From contig NZ_CAMHZD010000001.1 of the NCBI RefSeq assembly GCF_946190065.1, positions 1 to 64,000 of the forward strand: DNA of 64,000 nt, written 5' to 3'. Within the stretch, counting starts at the first letter, position 1, and each line of letters opens with the position of its first letter. Origin of the DNA: Streptococcus mitis (GTDB taxonomy: Bacteria > Bacillota > Bacilli > Lactobacillales > Streptococcaceae). Made by a program: the position numbers and the translations under genes. This document shows positions 8,131 through 15,734 of the stretch, in pieces. The notes beneath the pieces are model-generated. The model did not search any database, was not told the DNA's origin, and worked only from the letters and a program-made list of their open reading frames with translations.

Positions 8131-8412
8131 ATGGATTTAACAGGGAAGAATATTGTTATCACAGGAAGTCTACGTCCTCTAACTAGAGAAGAAGCAGTAC
8201 GATTTTTAGAAAGTAAAGGGGCTGTCGTGCAAAACTATGTGTCATCTAGGACAGATATATTGGTTGTAGGACATAAGCAGTTGAATCTTTTTGATCTAGA
8301 TAAAAGGTCTAAGAAGCATGATGCAGCGCTTAGAAGACTATCAGAAGGCCAATTGATTACTTTTCTTTCTGAAGAATCATTCTTTGACTTAGTTAAGAAG
8401 TCTCAAGATTGA
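8131..8412 (+). CDS. Stand-alone BRCT-domain protein
   Basis: A 93-residue protein made of a single BRCT domain resembling the C-terminal domain of NAD-dependent DNA ligase: LTGKNIVITGSLRPLTREEAVRFLESKGAVV, then SSRTDILVVG and a C-terminal helix. The start ATG 8131 follows GAGGAGG. BRCT domains bind DNA ends or phosphoproteins. No ligase catalytic domain is nearby, so it may bind processed element DNA or recruit host ligase; both are inferences. It is co-transcribed with the VirB6-like gene, and its stop codon lies inside the operon terminator. Confidence 0.85.
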   Translation: MDLTGKNIVITGSLRPLTREEAVRFLESKGAVVQNYVSSRTDILVVGHKQLNLFDLDKRSKKHDAALRRLSEGQLITFLSEESFFDLVKKSQD

Positions 8413-8424
8413 GGCTTCTTTTTG
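8397..8424 (+). terminator. Terminator overlapping the BRCT gene stop
   Basis: GAAGTCTCA and TGAGGCTTC form a hairpin with a short AGAT loop, followed by TTTTT. It is homologous to the hairpins at 5770 and 10301. Confidence 0.8.
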
Positions 8425-8447
8425 TGTGTAAAAGTATGTTATAGATG

Positions 8448-8476
8448 TTGACATTTTTTTAAAAAAATGGTAAACT
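8448..8476 (+). promoter_or_regulatory. Sigma-A promoter of the unknown/ImmA gene pair
   Basis: TTGACA (8448-8453), a 17-base spacer of T and A runs, and TAAACT (8471-8476). The consensus -35 and absence of a TTGTCCC box suggest regulation separate from the transfer operons. Confidence 0.75.
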
Positions 8477-8517
8477 ATTAACATATCACATAGATAGTTA
8501 AAGATTGGAGAAGAGAC

Positions 8518-9189
8518 ATGGGAATTTTACAGAGTCACTTAGAAATAGAATGCGACCCAAGATTGGCAGGAGAATTAGCTTATAGTATAAAAGAAGCCTA
8601 TCGATATCTATGGGAATTGATTAATGCTACTCCTGTATTGCAACATCCTGAAATGCGTAAAACTTATGGTCATATTAGACAAGCCTTAGTAGATGTTGCT
8701 CTACGTTTAGTTTTAGAAGATTCATCTATGCCAGTAGACGTGCAAATGATAGCTGCAACGAACAATAAAAGAAATGGCTATACCTATACTATGATTGAGA
8801 CAAAGGGAGCTATTATATCCCCTGTGAAAACAAGAAGTGTAAGAGCTGTTCCTAAAAAAGCTCTGCATAGAAGTGTTGCTAGTATTAAGAATAAGCAGTT
8901 TGATCTATTCACTACTCAAGAAGATATCAATAAACGGTATGATGAGACTACTCCCCCATTTATACTACTCACTTATGGTGGACCAAATCATCATCTTCAG
9001 TTTGTTCAGCTTGGACTACCTGATGTTGATTCAGAACAATGGATTGAGAAAGTAGATATTTTAAATGCTCCACGCATTATAACTTCTACAGAACAAGAAC
9101 GAGCAACCCAAAAGAAACTAGATTTGACATTAACAGAGCTATCGGAAGATCTTCGTAGGAGAGTAGTAAATGGAACAACGAATATTTAA
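8518..9189 (+). CDS. Unknown protein encoded with an XRE/ImmA metallopeptidase
   Basis: A 223-residue soluble protein from ATG 8518 after TTGGAGAAGAG. I do not recognise a family with certainty. The N-terminal ~75 residues look helical (RLAGELAYSIKEAYRYLWELINATP), the centre is basic (VKTRSVRAVPKKALHRSVASIKNK), and a beta-rich part follows (PPFILLTYGGPNHHLQFVQLGLPD). Its 3' end overlaps the next gene by 20 bases, implying translational coupling and fixed stoichiometry. The pair has its own promoter and terminator. Such two-gene cassettes with an XRE-ImmA protein are often toxin-antitoxin, defence or element-regulation modules. This member could be the toxin, or a repressor cleaved by the ImmA protein. 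Confidence 0.75.
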   Translation: MGILQSHLEIECDPRLAGELAYSIKEAYRYLWELINATPVLQHPEMRKTYGHIRQALVDVALRLVLEDSSMPVDVQMIAATNNKRNGYTYTMIETKGAIISPVKTRSVRAVPKKALHRSVASIKNKQFDLFTTQEDINKRYDETTPPFILLTYGGPNHHLQFVQLGLPDVDSEQWIEKVDILNAPRIITSTEQERATQKKLDLTLTELSEDLRRRVVNGTTNI

Positions 9190-10300
9190 TCCCTCTAAAT
9201 TAACAAAAGCTAGAATAGCTAGGGGATTAACAAAGAAAGATTTAGCAGAACGAACTGGGATATCCCGACAGATGATTTCGAATTATGAATTAGGTAAAAC
9301 GCAACCAGGAGCCAATAACCTAATGACTATTGTTGCCGAACTAGATTTTCCATATAATTACTTTACTTCTGAATCAAAAAGTTTTTATGAAGGAGCAACT
9401 TTTTTTCGTAGTCAGTCTGCATCCACCAAGAAAATAAGAGATATGCAAGCAGTGAGATTGGAATTTCAAAAAGAAATTTATGATTTTTTATCTCGCTATG
9501 TGAATTTTCCCCAGTTAGTTCTTCCTGATATTCTAATGAAAAATATTCATGATATCACTAATAAAGATATTGAAGAAAAAGCCAGAGAATTGAGAGAGAT
9601 TTGGGGACTTGGAATAGATTTACCAGTTTCTAATTTACTTGAAGTAGCGGAAATTAATGGTGTCATTATTGTTGAAGCAAATATGTCCGATGAAACACTA
9701 GATGCGGTATCAGAGTGGATAGGAGATAGACCGTTCATAATGTTGACAGACAACGGCGAATCAGCAGTTCGCAGAAGATTTAACATCGCTCATGAGATCG
9801 GACATATTTTACTTCACGGAGATATTGAAAGTATTCATGATTATACATCACAGGAATTAAAGAATGTTATTGAAAAACAAGCTAATTATTTTGCTTCTTG
9901 TCTATTGTTGCCTGAAAATGGTTTCTTAAAGTCATTGTTATCTACTAATTTAGATTTTTATATTGAGTTGAAAAAATATTGGAAGGTTTCTATTCAGGCT
10001 ATGATTATGAGAACACATCAACTAGAGTTAATAAGTGATGATCAAAAGTTGTATCTGTTTAAGAAAATTGCTTTTAATAAGTGGAAGAGACAGGAGCCGT
10101 TAGATACAGAGATAATTCCTGAAAAACCAAGCCTTTATAGAAAGGTATATGAGCTGATTGTTACAAATGATATTCTTCAGAGGAATGAATTAATTTCCTA
10201 TTTATCCCTGCCAAAAGATGAATTGGAGAAGTCTTTAGATATTTCAATTGATGAACAAAAACCACCAAAATATGGTCCAATTTTAAGAATAGTTAAGTAA
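9170..10300 (+). CDS. XRE-family regulator fused to an ImmA/IrrE-type metallopeptidase
   Basis: A 376-residue protein. Residues ~10-65 are a helix-turn-helix of the XRE type (RGLTKKDLAERTGISRQMISNYELGKTQPG). Residues ~170-290 are a COG2856/ImmA-like peptidase with zinc motif AHEIGH (~207-212) and the downstream NYFASCLLLP segment. ImmA-type proteases cleave a partner repressor to switch mobile-element genes; fused XRE-ImmA proteins also occur in toxin-antitoxin pairs. Start ATG 9170 follows GTAGGAGAG within the upstream gene. The C-terminal ~80 residues show no known domain. It is a candidate for sensing DNA damage or element status, but whether it acts on the TTGTCCC promoters is unknown. 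Confidence 0.85.
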   Translation: MEQRIFNPSKLTKARIARGLTKKDLAERTGISRQMISNYELGKTQPGANNLMTIVAELDFPYNYFTSESKSFYEGATFFRSQSASTKKIRDMQAVRLEFQKEIYDFLSRYVNFPQLVLPDILMKNIHDITNKDIEEKARELREIWGLGIDLPVSNLLEVAEINGVIIVEANMSDETLDAVSEWIGDRPFIMLTDNGESAVRRRFNIAHEIGHILLHGDIESIHDYTSQELKNVIEKQANYFASCLLLPENGFLKSLLSTNLDFYIELKKYWKVSIQAMIMRTHQLELISDDQKLYLFKKIAFNKWKRQEPLDTEIIPEKPSLYRKVYELIVTNDILQRNELISYLSLPKDELEKSLDISIDEQKPPKYGPILRIVK

Positions 10301-10327
10301 GAAGTCTCAGTATTGAGGCTTCTTTTA
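10301..10327 (+). terminator. Terminator after the XRE-ImmA gene
   Basis: GAAGTCTCA pairs with TGAGGCTTC around GTAT, followed by TTTTA. Confidence 0.85.
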
Positions 10328-10329
10328 TT

Positions 10330-10358
10330 GTGTAAAAAAGTATATAACTTTTTGTGTA
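10330..10358 (+). promoter_or_regulatory. Palindromic GTATATAAC site between operons
   Basis: AAAAAAGTATATAACTTTTT with flanking TGTGT and GTGTA gives an imperfect palindrome closely related to the perfect one at 15618-15645 and to the 20-base repeated site. It lies between the ImmA terminator and the third TTGTCCC promoter. Confidence 0.5.
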
Positions 10359-10392
10359 ATTTATTCCTGAAGGATGATGGGAAAAATGCTAT

Positions 10393-10430
10393 TGTCCCTT
10401 TAAAAGATATTTTCGATTATTCATTATAAT
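10393..10430 (+). promoter_or_regulatory. Conjugation-regulon promoter 3 (TTGTCCCTTTAA box)
   Basis: TTGTCCCTTTAA at 10393-10404 and TATAAT at 10425-10430, start-to-start spacing 32. This is the best -10 of the three. It drives the type IV secretion operon from 10464 to 15611. Confidence 0.65.
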
Positions 10431-10463
10431 GTGAGTGTCAAAACAAATATAAAGGAGAAATTA

Positions 10464-10772
10464 ATGTACGGTGAAAAATATGGTGTACCTAGAGATATTT
10501 ATGCCAAAATCAAGATTATAGGACTTCTTATTCTGGATATTACATTTGTAGGAATAACTGGGCTAATCGCTCTAAGCGTTGGATTAAGAATTTTTCCGAA
10601 AAGTCAATGGATACAAATGTTCGCATTCATATTTTTAACACCAGTTATGAGTTTGTATCTGGTGTTGCCAGCTAACGGTGGTAAAAAGAATTGGCACAGT
10701 ATGTTTCTTTTCTTCAGACGAAGAAGAAAACGTTACATCAGTTTGAACTATATCAGAAGGAGAAAATCATAA
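10464..10772 (+). CDS. Small membrane protein, VirB3-like
   Basis: A 102-residue protein with start ATG 10464 after AAAGGAG; a GTG at 10431 abuts the -10 box and would lie upstream of the transcript start. Two membrane segments (~residues 18-38 and 48-68) are followed by a basic tail (FFRRRRKRYISLNYIRRRKS). This layout, directly upstream of VirB4-like genes, matches VirB3/PrgI-type channel components. The stop codon overlaps the next ATG (TAATG), so translation is coupled. Assignment is by topology and gene order. Confidence 0.7.
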   Translation: MYGEKYGVPRDIYAKIKIIGLLILDITFVGITGLIALSVGLRIFPKSQWIQMFAFIFLTPVMSLYLVLPANGGKKNWHSMFLFFRRRRKRYISLNYIRRRKS

Positions 10773-11419
10773 TGGCAATTAAACAAACTTCATCCAAAAA
10801 TATTGAGAAACGCCCTTTAGGACGTATTCGAGAAATGAAGAAGCATACTCAGGAATATTTCGATTTACATTCTTGTGTTGAGTTGTTAGACGTAAAATCA
10901 ATTATTCCAAACAGACAGGCTTATATCCAGTTAGTAGATTATGGATACTTGCAGTTTATGGAAATACCAGGTAAAGACTTAGGGTCGATGTCTTATAACG
11001 AGGTGATGCGTACAATCGAAAATTTTGAAACTTGGTTAACTCGATTTGGACCTAATATCCAAGTAGAGACGACAACCTTGCCAACAAATACTGATACACA
11101 AATTTCTGACTTGCGCCATCATTTGAATTTAGTGCGACAAGATCTCTCTAAGATATCAGTAAATGAGAGACGTTTTTTACAACTCAAAGATCGTGAGCTT
11201 TGGCTTCAAAGTCAAATTAAAGTTGAAGAGAGCATACGACAAGAAGTCTATAATACAGAGTTTATATTGTGGCTATTTGCACCTACAACAACTGAATTGG
11301 ACGAATTAGTTCGGAAGGCGCAAACTTATGGAAATAATGATTTTGTTCCTCAAGAAATTAGCTATAGGAAGAAAATTCAGATTATAAAACAATACAACAA
11401 TATGAATGAGAAAGTATAG
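10772..11419 (+). CDS. Conjugation protein resembling a VirB4 N-terminal domain
   Basis: A 215-residue cytoplasmic protein starting at ATG 10772, which shares an A with the previous stop; AAGGAG lies just upstream. The longer frame from 10691 overlaps the VirB3-like gene and is not needed. The segment VKSIIPNRQAYIQLVDYGYLQFMEIPG followed by a helical region resembles the N-terminal domain of VirB4/PrgJ ATPases. There is no Walker motif. It sits between VirB3-like and VirB4-like genes, so it may be a separately encoded VirB4 domain. That reading is inference from weak similarity. Confidence 0.6.
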   Translation: MAIKQTSSKNIEKRPLGRIREMKKHTQEYFDLHSCVELLDVKSIIPNRQAYIQLVDYGYLQFMEIPGKDLGSMSYNEVMRTIENFETWLTRFGPNIQVETTTLPTNTDTQISDLRHHLNLVRQDLSKISVNERRFLQLKDRELWLQSQIKVEESIRQEVYNTEFILWLFAPTTTELDELVRKAQTYGNNDFVPQEISYRKKIQIIKQYNNMNEKV

Positions 11420-11429
11420 GAGGGATAGT

Positions 11430-13379
11430 ATGCCTGATTTATCAAAACGTAGACAAAGACAATTAAAGAATGAAGGATATGACCTTGCTTTCCTTAGCCA
11501 GATTCAACCGCAAGGAAATATTGATTTTAAAAAGGATGATCGTTCCTGGTTAAGTGGAGATGGATATCATACGGTCATACACTACTATGAATATCCAACT
11601 GAAGGAATGGATCGTTTTTGGCTTTCTGAATTATTACTATTACCTGGTACACGTGCCTTCTTATCACTGTATAAAGAAGATAATAGACAGCTTCAAAAAG
11701 AGATAGAGGACTCTATTGAAGAAAAATCAACACGTATTACTAATAACAGTAAATTAACAAATAATCGGAAAGAACTAGATGAAATTGACAATCTCAATAA
11801 GTTAAGTCGAGACATTGATAAGCGGAATATAGCTATGTATGGGATGTATATTCGTGTCTTTGTGTTCGCATCAACCAAAGAAGAATTGTTTAAGAAAGTT
11901 GAAGAGGTTAAAGACAAAACGTCTAAATTCAAATCAACTATCCTATCAGGAGAATTAGAATTTGAATATCATGCTCCTTTTATTCCAGCTGAGTATCAGA
12001 TTGATTTACCAAATCATCGAAGAGGAATACCTACTCCAGCCCACTCAATAGCTGGGGGATATTTCTTTAATCATACGAAGCTTGAAGATGAAAAGGGATT
12101 TTATCTTGGTTGGACTCCAACAAACGGAGCAGTAAATTTCAACTTCCTAGAACGTGATGAAAAAAGAACACGTTCGTTTATGATTCTATCTGGGAATCCA
12201 AAGATGGGCCAACGTTCTTTCCTTATGAAACATACAGATGGTCTTTATGCAAAGGGACACTATATTCGTAATTTTGATGCTACTGGTCAGTTTCTTGACC
12301 AGACAAGGAAGCAGCATGGATTGATATTTGATTTATCAGGTGAAGCTAACCGAATTAATATCTTCCAGGTATTTCCAACAGTAACCAATGAAGCAGGGAC
12401 TGAAATTGATAAGAAAAAGTCCTACAATCTTCATATAGAAAAATTAAAGAGTATTTATAAACTCCTGAATAATGAAGTGACAGGAGATGATTTAATCACA
12501 TTTGGAACTCTCTTGAATGAATTCTATATTGAAGAAAATTTATGGGCTCGGAACCCATCGTTGAATCCAGAAAAACTGAAAGCAACGGATCTTGTCAATG
12601 AAGACTATCCTATCTTGTCAGATTTCATTTTGTTTGTTGATGCCTATAAACGTCGACTAGAACAAAGTTATAGCACGGATATGGCTGAAAACAAAGCCGT
12701 TAAACGTATTTACAATACTTTTAATGAATTATTGACAACAAACGCAGAAATTTTCGAGGGGACAACCGAATTTCAAGATATCTCTTCAGAGCAAGTTGTG
12801 ACATTTGATTTTTCTGGATTGAAGAGTGCCCCTCATCTCTTAAATGTTCAAATATTCTCAGTTCTTTCTCTTGTTTCAGCAGATATTGTTAATAACGGTA
12901 AACGTTGTAAGCAACTACTGAAAAGGAACCCTAGCTTAACAGAGATGGATATGCAACACTATATTGTCAATATTAGTGGTGCACAGACACTCATTAATCC
13001 TAAGCATGAGAGCAGTGTGAATCTCTTGGCAGATATGATTGATACAATGGGGGAAAACTTTGCTGGAGTTGTGTTGTCCGTAAATTCTCTGAGGGGTATT
13101 CTGTTTGAGACAGGTATCGGCACTCATAAGGATCCATACGTAACTGCGGTTCAGAGGATTTTTGGTCTGATGCAGTATAGAATTTTTGCTCAGACAGATG
13201 AAACTAGCGTTCCACTATTAGCCAATGCTTTATCAGGATCAATGAATCAGTCTGAATTAGAAACATTGCCTCGCCTAGCCAAAGGACAGTTGTTTATGAA
13301 TATTGCAGGAGTTGGAAATCTAGTATTTAACCAGCAATTATTAGCTCCAGAAGTTGAGCGCTATGGTGGTATCGAATAA
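11430..13379 (+). CDS. VirB4-like protein with eroded Walker motifs
   Basis: A 649-residue protein. Start ATG 11430 follows ATAGGAGGG; the ATG at 11406 lies upstream of this strong ribosome site and inside the previous gene. It has the VirB4 plan: an N-terminal domain (SGDGYHTVIHYYEYPTEG, a coiled region ~90-140) and a C-terminal ATPase-like domain (residues ~225-640). At the P-loop position it reads ILSGNPKMGQRSFL (~252-265), lacking the GK[ST] lysine. At the Walker B position it reads YIVNISGAQTLI (~511-522), lacking the acidic pair. VirB4 normally energises channel assembly and transfer; this copy may be structural only. No other VirB4 is in the window. Confidence 0.8.
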   Translation: MPDLSKRRQRQLKNEGYDLAFLSQIQPQGNIDFKKDDRSWLSGDGYHTVIHYYEYPTEGMDRFWLSELLLLPGTRAFLSLYKEDNRQLQKEIEDSIEEKSTRITNNSKLTNNRKELDEIDNLNKLSRDIDKRNIAMYGMYIRVFVFASTKEELFKKVEEVKDKTSKFKSTILSGELEFEYHAPFIPAEYQIDLPNHRRGIPTPAHSIAGGYFFNHTKLEDEKGFYLGWTPTNGAVNFNFLERDEKRTRSFMILSGNPKMGQRSFLMKHTDGLYAKGHYIRNFDATGQFLDQTRKQHGLIFDLSGEANRINIFQVFPTVTNEAGTEIDKKKSYNLHIEKLKSIYKLLNNEVTGDDLITFGTLLNEFYIEENLWARNPSLNPEKLKATDLVNEDYPILSDFILFVDAYKRRLEQSYSTDMAENKAVKRIYNTFNELLTTNAEIFEGTTEFQDISSEQVVTFDFSGLKSAPHLLNVQIFSVLSLVSADIVNNGKRCKQLLKRNPSLTEMDMQHYIVNISGAQTLINPKHESSVNLLADMIDTMGENFAGVVLSVNSLRGILFETGIGTHKDPYVTAVQRIFGLMQYRIFAQTDETSVPLLANALSGSMNQSELETLPRLAKGQLFMNIAGVGNLVFNQQLLAPEVERYGGIE

Positions 13380-13398
13380 GAAAGGACATTAAATTTAA

Positions 13399-13650
13399 AT
13401 GGTTAAAAACAAATCAGGAATGATTACAAGGACAAAGCAGAAATTTGATGAATATGTTTTGATTCGTAAATGTCGTATGAAACAAGAAAGAGATTATTTT
13501 GCTTCAGAGGGAGAATCAGATCCAAAACGTCTAGAAGCACAAAAGGAGCGAGATAAGGAATTTTTGAATGGTCTCAAGAAAATAGGTCTAGGGTTCATTG
13601 TATTTTTAGTTTTTTATGGCATTTTACGAACAATATTAGGATTGTGGTAG
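13399..13650 (+). CDS. Small single-pass membrane protein of the T4SS operon
   Basis: An 83-residue protein from ATG 13399 after AAAGGACA. A charged helical N-terminal region of ~58 residues (RTKQKFDEYVLIRKCRMKQERDYF) precedes one C-terminal membrane span (GLGFIVFLVFYGILRTILGLW), so the bulk is probably cytoplasmic. No family recognised. It sits 19 bases after the VirB4-like gene and 15 bases before the wall-hydrolase gene. Confidence 0.75.
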   Translation: MVKNKSGMITRTKQKFDEYVLIRKCRMKQERDYFASEGESDPKRLEAQKERDKEFLNGLKKIGLGFIVFLVFYGILRTILGLW

Positions 13651-13665
13651 ATAGGGGAGGTATCT

Positions 13666-15006
13666 ATGAAAAAATTATTAAAGCCTAAGATTATCCTTCC
13701 TTTTGTAGCGATACTGTTAATTATCAATGTTTGGATGACCATGTTGGCTGGGATTATGGGCGCTATAGCTAGTAGTGGTGGACATGATTGTGGTGCTGTA
13801 GAAACAACATCTTCAACTAGTGACTCAACAGTGTCTTCAGCTGATGGTTCCATAGATGGTTTTGTAAAAAAGCATAAGGAATCCTATATTCTATCTTGGA
13901 GAGCAGGAGGTTTTCTACCTTCAGCTTCCATCACTCAAACTATGATAGAGAATGGCTTTAATTTTACGAATCCTAATGGAACTTCCTTCTGGATGGCTCA
14001 TAACATGGGAGGTGTTAAAACCTCCAGAAAAAGTGATTTTCCAGTCACTATTGCGACGTATGGTGAAGACAGTATTGACTTAACAGGAACAAAGCCTGGA
14101 GCAAACGTTGGAGACGGTACAGGAGGAGCTTATACTTGGTTTTCTAGCTATGATGCAGGAATTGTAGGGAAAGCTGAGTTTATGGCTCATCAAACCCTTT
14201 ATAAAGGGGCTATAAACAATATAAATGGCATTGCAACTCTATCTGCCATAGCAGATGGTGGATGGGCCACAGATGGCACTTATAAGAGCAAGCTAACTGA
14301 TATGTACGAAAAGCTAGGTACTAAGTATCAGTGGCTTGATAAGGAAGCCATTGCTGCTCATGGTGAGAAACCTTATGCAGTATCGAATACACAAGATGCC
14401 AGTTCTTCAGATAATGCTATTTCTTCTTCAGCTGAAAAAAGTGATTGTGGTGAATCAGGTGGTAGTGTCGATGGAACAGGAAAAGTTCCTTCAGATGCGA
14501 CTGCGTGGGGGTATAAACCAGAAGATTTACCAGATAGTTTGAAACCGTTTATTGTCGATCCTAAGAGTTTAGGCATGGATTATGCTAAGTCTACAGGGTG
14601 GTATAATCCTGGAAGGGACGATTTAGCTGGACAATGTGTGAATCTTACAATTAGTGTCGCAAATCATATATGGGGTCATTCTGGTTCAGTTCAAGGTAAT
14701 GGGAAAGATCAGGCAGCAGCTTGGGCATCAATATTCGGGAATTCACTTAAGTCAACTCCCAAAAGGGGTGCTATCTTTTCTACACAGGTGGGAGGCGGAG
14801 GCTATGGTCATACAGGAATTGTATGTCATGTCTTTGAAAACGGATCTATCTTATTTGTAGAACAAAATACACCTTTAAGTGGTTGGGATACGTTTAAGAC
14901 CCCTTATACATGGGACTATCGAATTTGGACTCCAGAACAACAGCGAGCCCAAGTTATTTCGTTTGCCTATCCAGATGATAGGGAACCTAAATTCAATTCA
15001 AATTAA
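13666..15006 (+). CDS. VirB1-like cell-wall hydrolase: glucosaminidase-type domain plus CHAP
   Basis: A 446-residue protein starting after GGGGAGG. An N-terminal membrane segment (residues ~8-35) anchors it outside the membrane. Residues ~60-225 resemble a lysozyme-like glucosaminidase domain (SWRAGGFLPSASITQTMIENG, with a candidate catalytic Glu, then AHNMGGVK). A Ser-rich linker precedes a CHAP amidase/endopeptidase domain (~295-435) with GQCVNLTISVANHIWG carrying the catalytic Cys and GYGHTGIVCHV the His. Two-domain hydrolases of this type open peptidoglycan for Gram-positive conjugation channels (compare TcpG, PrgK, Tn916 Orf14). Domain calls are by motif. Confidence 0.85.
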   Translation: MKKLLKPKIILPFVAILLIINVWMTMLAGIMGAIASSGGHDCGAVETTSSTSDSTVSSADGSIDGFVKKHKESYILSWRAGGFLPSASITQTMIENGFNFTNPNGTSFWMAHNMGGVKTSRKSDFPVTIATYGEDSIDLTGTKPGANVGDGTGGAYTWFSSYDAGIVGKAEFMAHQTLYKGAINNINGIATLSAIADGGWATDGTYKSKLTDMYEKLGTKYQWLDKEAIAAHGEKPYAVSNTQDASSSDNAISSSAEKSDCGESGGSVDGTGKVPSDATAWGYKPEDLPDSLKPFIVDPKSLGMDYAKSTGWYNPGRDDLAGQCVNLTISVANHIWGHSGSVQGNGKDQAAAWASIFGNSLKSTPKRGAIFSTQVGGGGYGHTGIVCHVFENGSILFVEQNTPLSGWDTFKTPYTWDYRIWTPEQQRAQVISFAYPDDREPKFNSN

Positions 15007-15020
15007 AAGGAGTATATAAG

Positions 15021-15611
15021 ATGATTGATTGGATAAAGGAGAATATGGTTGTATCGATTGTAGTAGGTATTCTATTGGTTTTGGCAGGAATAGGGATTGT
15101 ATCGAGTTTCAGGCCATCTCAACAAACTAAAATAGAAGAAGCTGCCCAGGTGAGTTCTTCAGGAACCACTCAAAACGAGCCGTCTTCCAAAGAGGAAACA
15201 GCAGACGAGAAGAATTATCGGACAGCTAAGTTAAAACTAGAACGCCCCTATGCAGAGGCAAGCTCAGAAGACAAAAAAGAAGTGTTAAAAGCCTTTGAAG
15301 AAGCAGTAGCAGATATAAAAAAGACGAATTTTCTTCCAAATGTCAAGGGAACAATCGAGAATCATTTATCTATGACACAGAATGCGATGGTTCAAACCTT
15401 TGCGATGGCTATTCTAACGAATCAGTATGATTTTCAACCTAAACAATTAGAAGTGATGCCGACAGAATCAGAGGACGTTATTCAATTTTTAGTTGTCTTG
15501 ACTAAAGGTGGGGAAGAGAATAGCTATTTCATTGGTAATTTCAATACTACAGTTCAACAAATCCAACTAAAAGCCTATGTTGGTGGGAATATAGGCGGTA
15601 CATATGGCTAA
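15021..15611 (+). CDS. Membrane-anchored extracytoplasmic protein closing the T4SS operon
   Basis: A 196-residue protein after AAAAGGAG. One membrane segment (residues ~9-31, MVVSIVVGILLVLAGIGIVSS) is followed by a low-complexity Ser/Glu/Thr linker and a ~120-residue C-terminal domain. A single-span bitopic protein with a small outer domain is the plan of VirB8/TcpC-type components, but I see no motif that proves this. It lies 14 bases after the wall hydrolase and is followed by the 28-base palindrome. Confidence 0.7.
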   Translation: MIDWIKENMVVSIVVGILLVLAGIGIVSSFRPSQQTKIEEAAQVSSSGTTQNEPSSKEETADEKNYRTAKLKLERPYAEASSEDKKEVLKAFEEAVADIKKTNFLPNVKGTIENHLSMTQNAMVQTFAMAILTNQYDFQPKQLEVMPTESEDVIQFLVVLTKGGEENSYFIGNFNTTVQQIQLKAYVGGNIGGTYG

Positions 15612-15617
15612 AAAGTT

Positions 15618-15645
15618 GCACAAAAAGTTATATAACTTTTTGTGC
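15618..15645. promoter_or_regulatory. Perfect 28-base palindrome between T4SS and par-rep operons
   Basis: The left arm GCACAAAAAGTTAT is followed directly by its exact reverse complement. It contains the AAAAAGTTATATAAC core of the ICE repeated site. It could act as a terminator for the T4SS operon (its 3' arm holds TTTTT), as an operator for the promoter 8 bases downstream, or as both. Confidence 0.7.
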
Positions 15646-15652
15646 TTTTATA

Positions 15653-15681
15653 TTGACAAATAAAGTTGTTTTAGATATAAT
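15653..15681 (+). promoter_or_regulatory. Sigma-A promoter of the par-rep operon
   Basis: TTGACA (15653-15658), a 17-base spacer and TATAAT (15676-15681). It is flanked by the palindrome at 15618-15645 and the 20-base site at 15686-15705, an arrangement typical of an autoregulated partition operon. Confidence 0.85.
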
Positions 15682-15685
15682 TAAG

Positions 15686-15705
15686 TATATAAAAAGTTAT
15701 ATAAC
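15686..15705 (+). promoter_or_regulatory. 20-base repeated operator/partition-like site, copy 2
   Basis: TATATAAAAAGTTATATAAC begins 5 bases after the -10 box, over the expected transcription start. A bound protein would block the par-rep promoter. Confidence 0.65.
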
Positions 15706-15734
15706 AAAATATACAATTATCCAAGGAGGGAATC

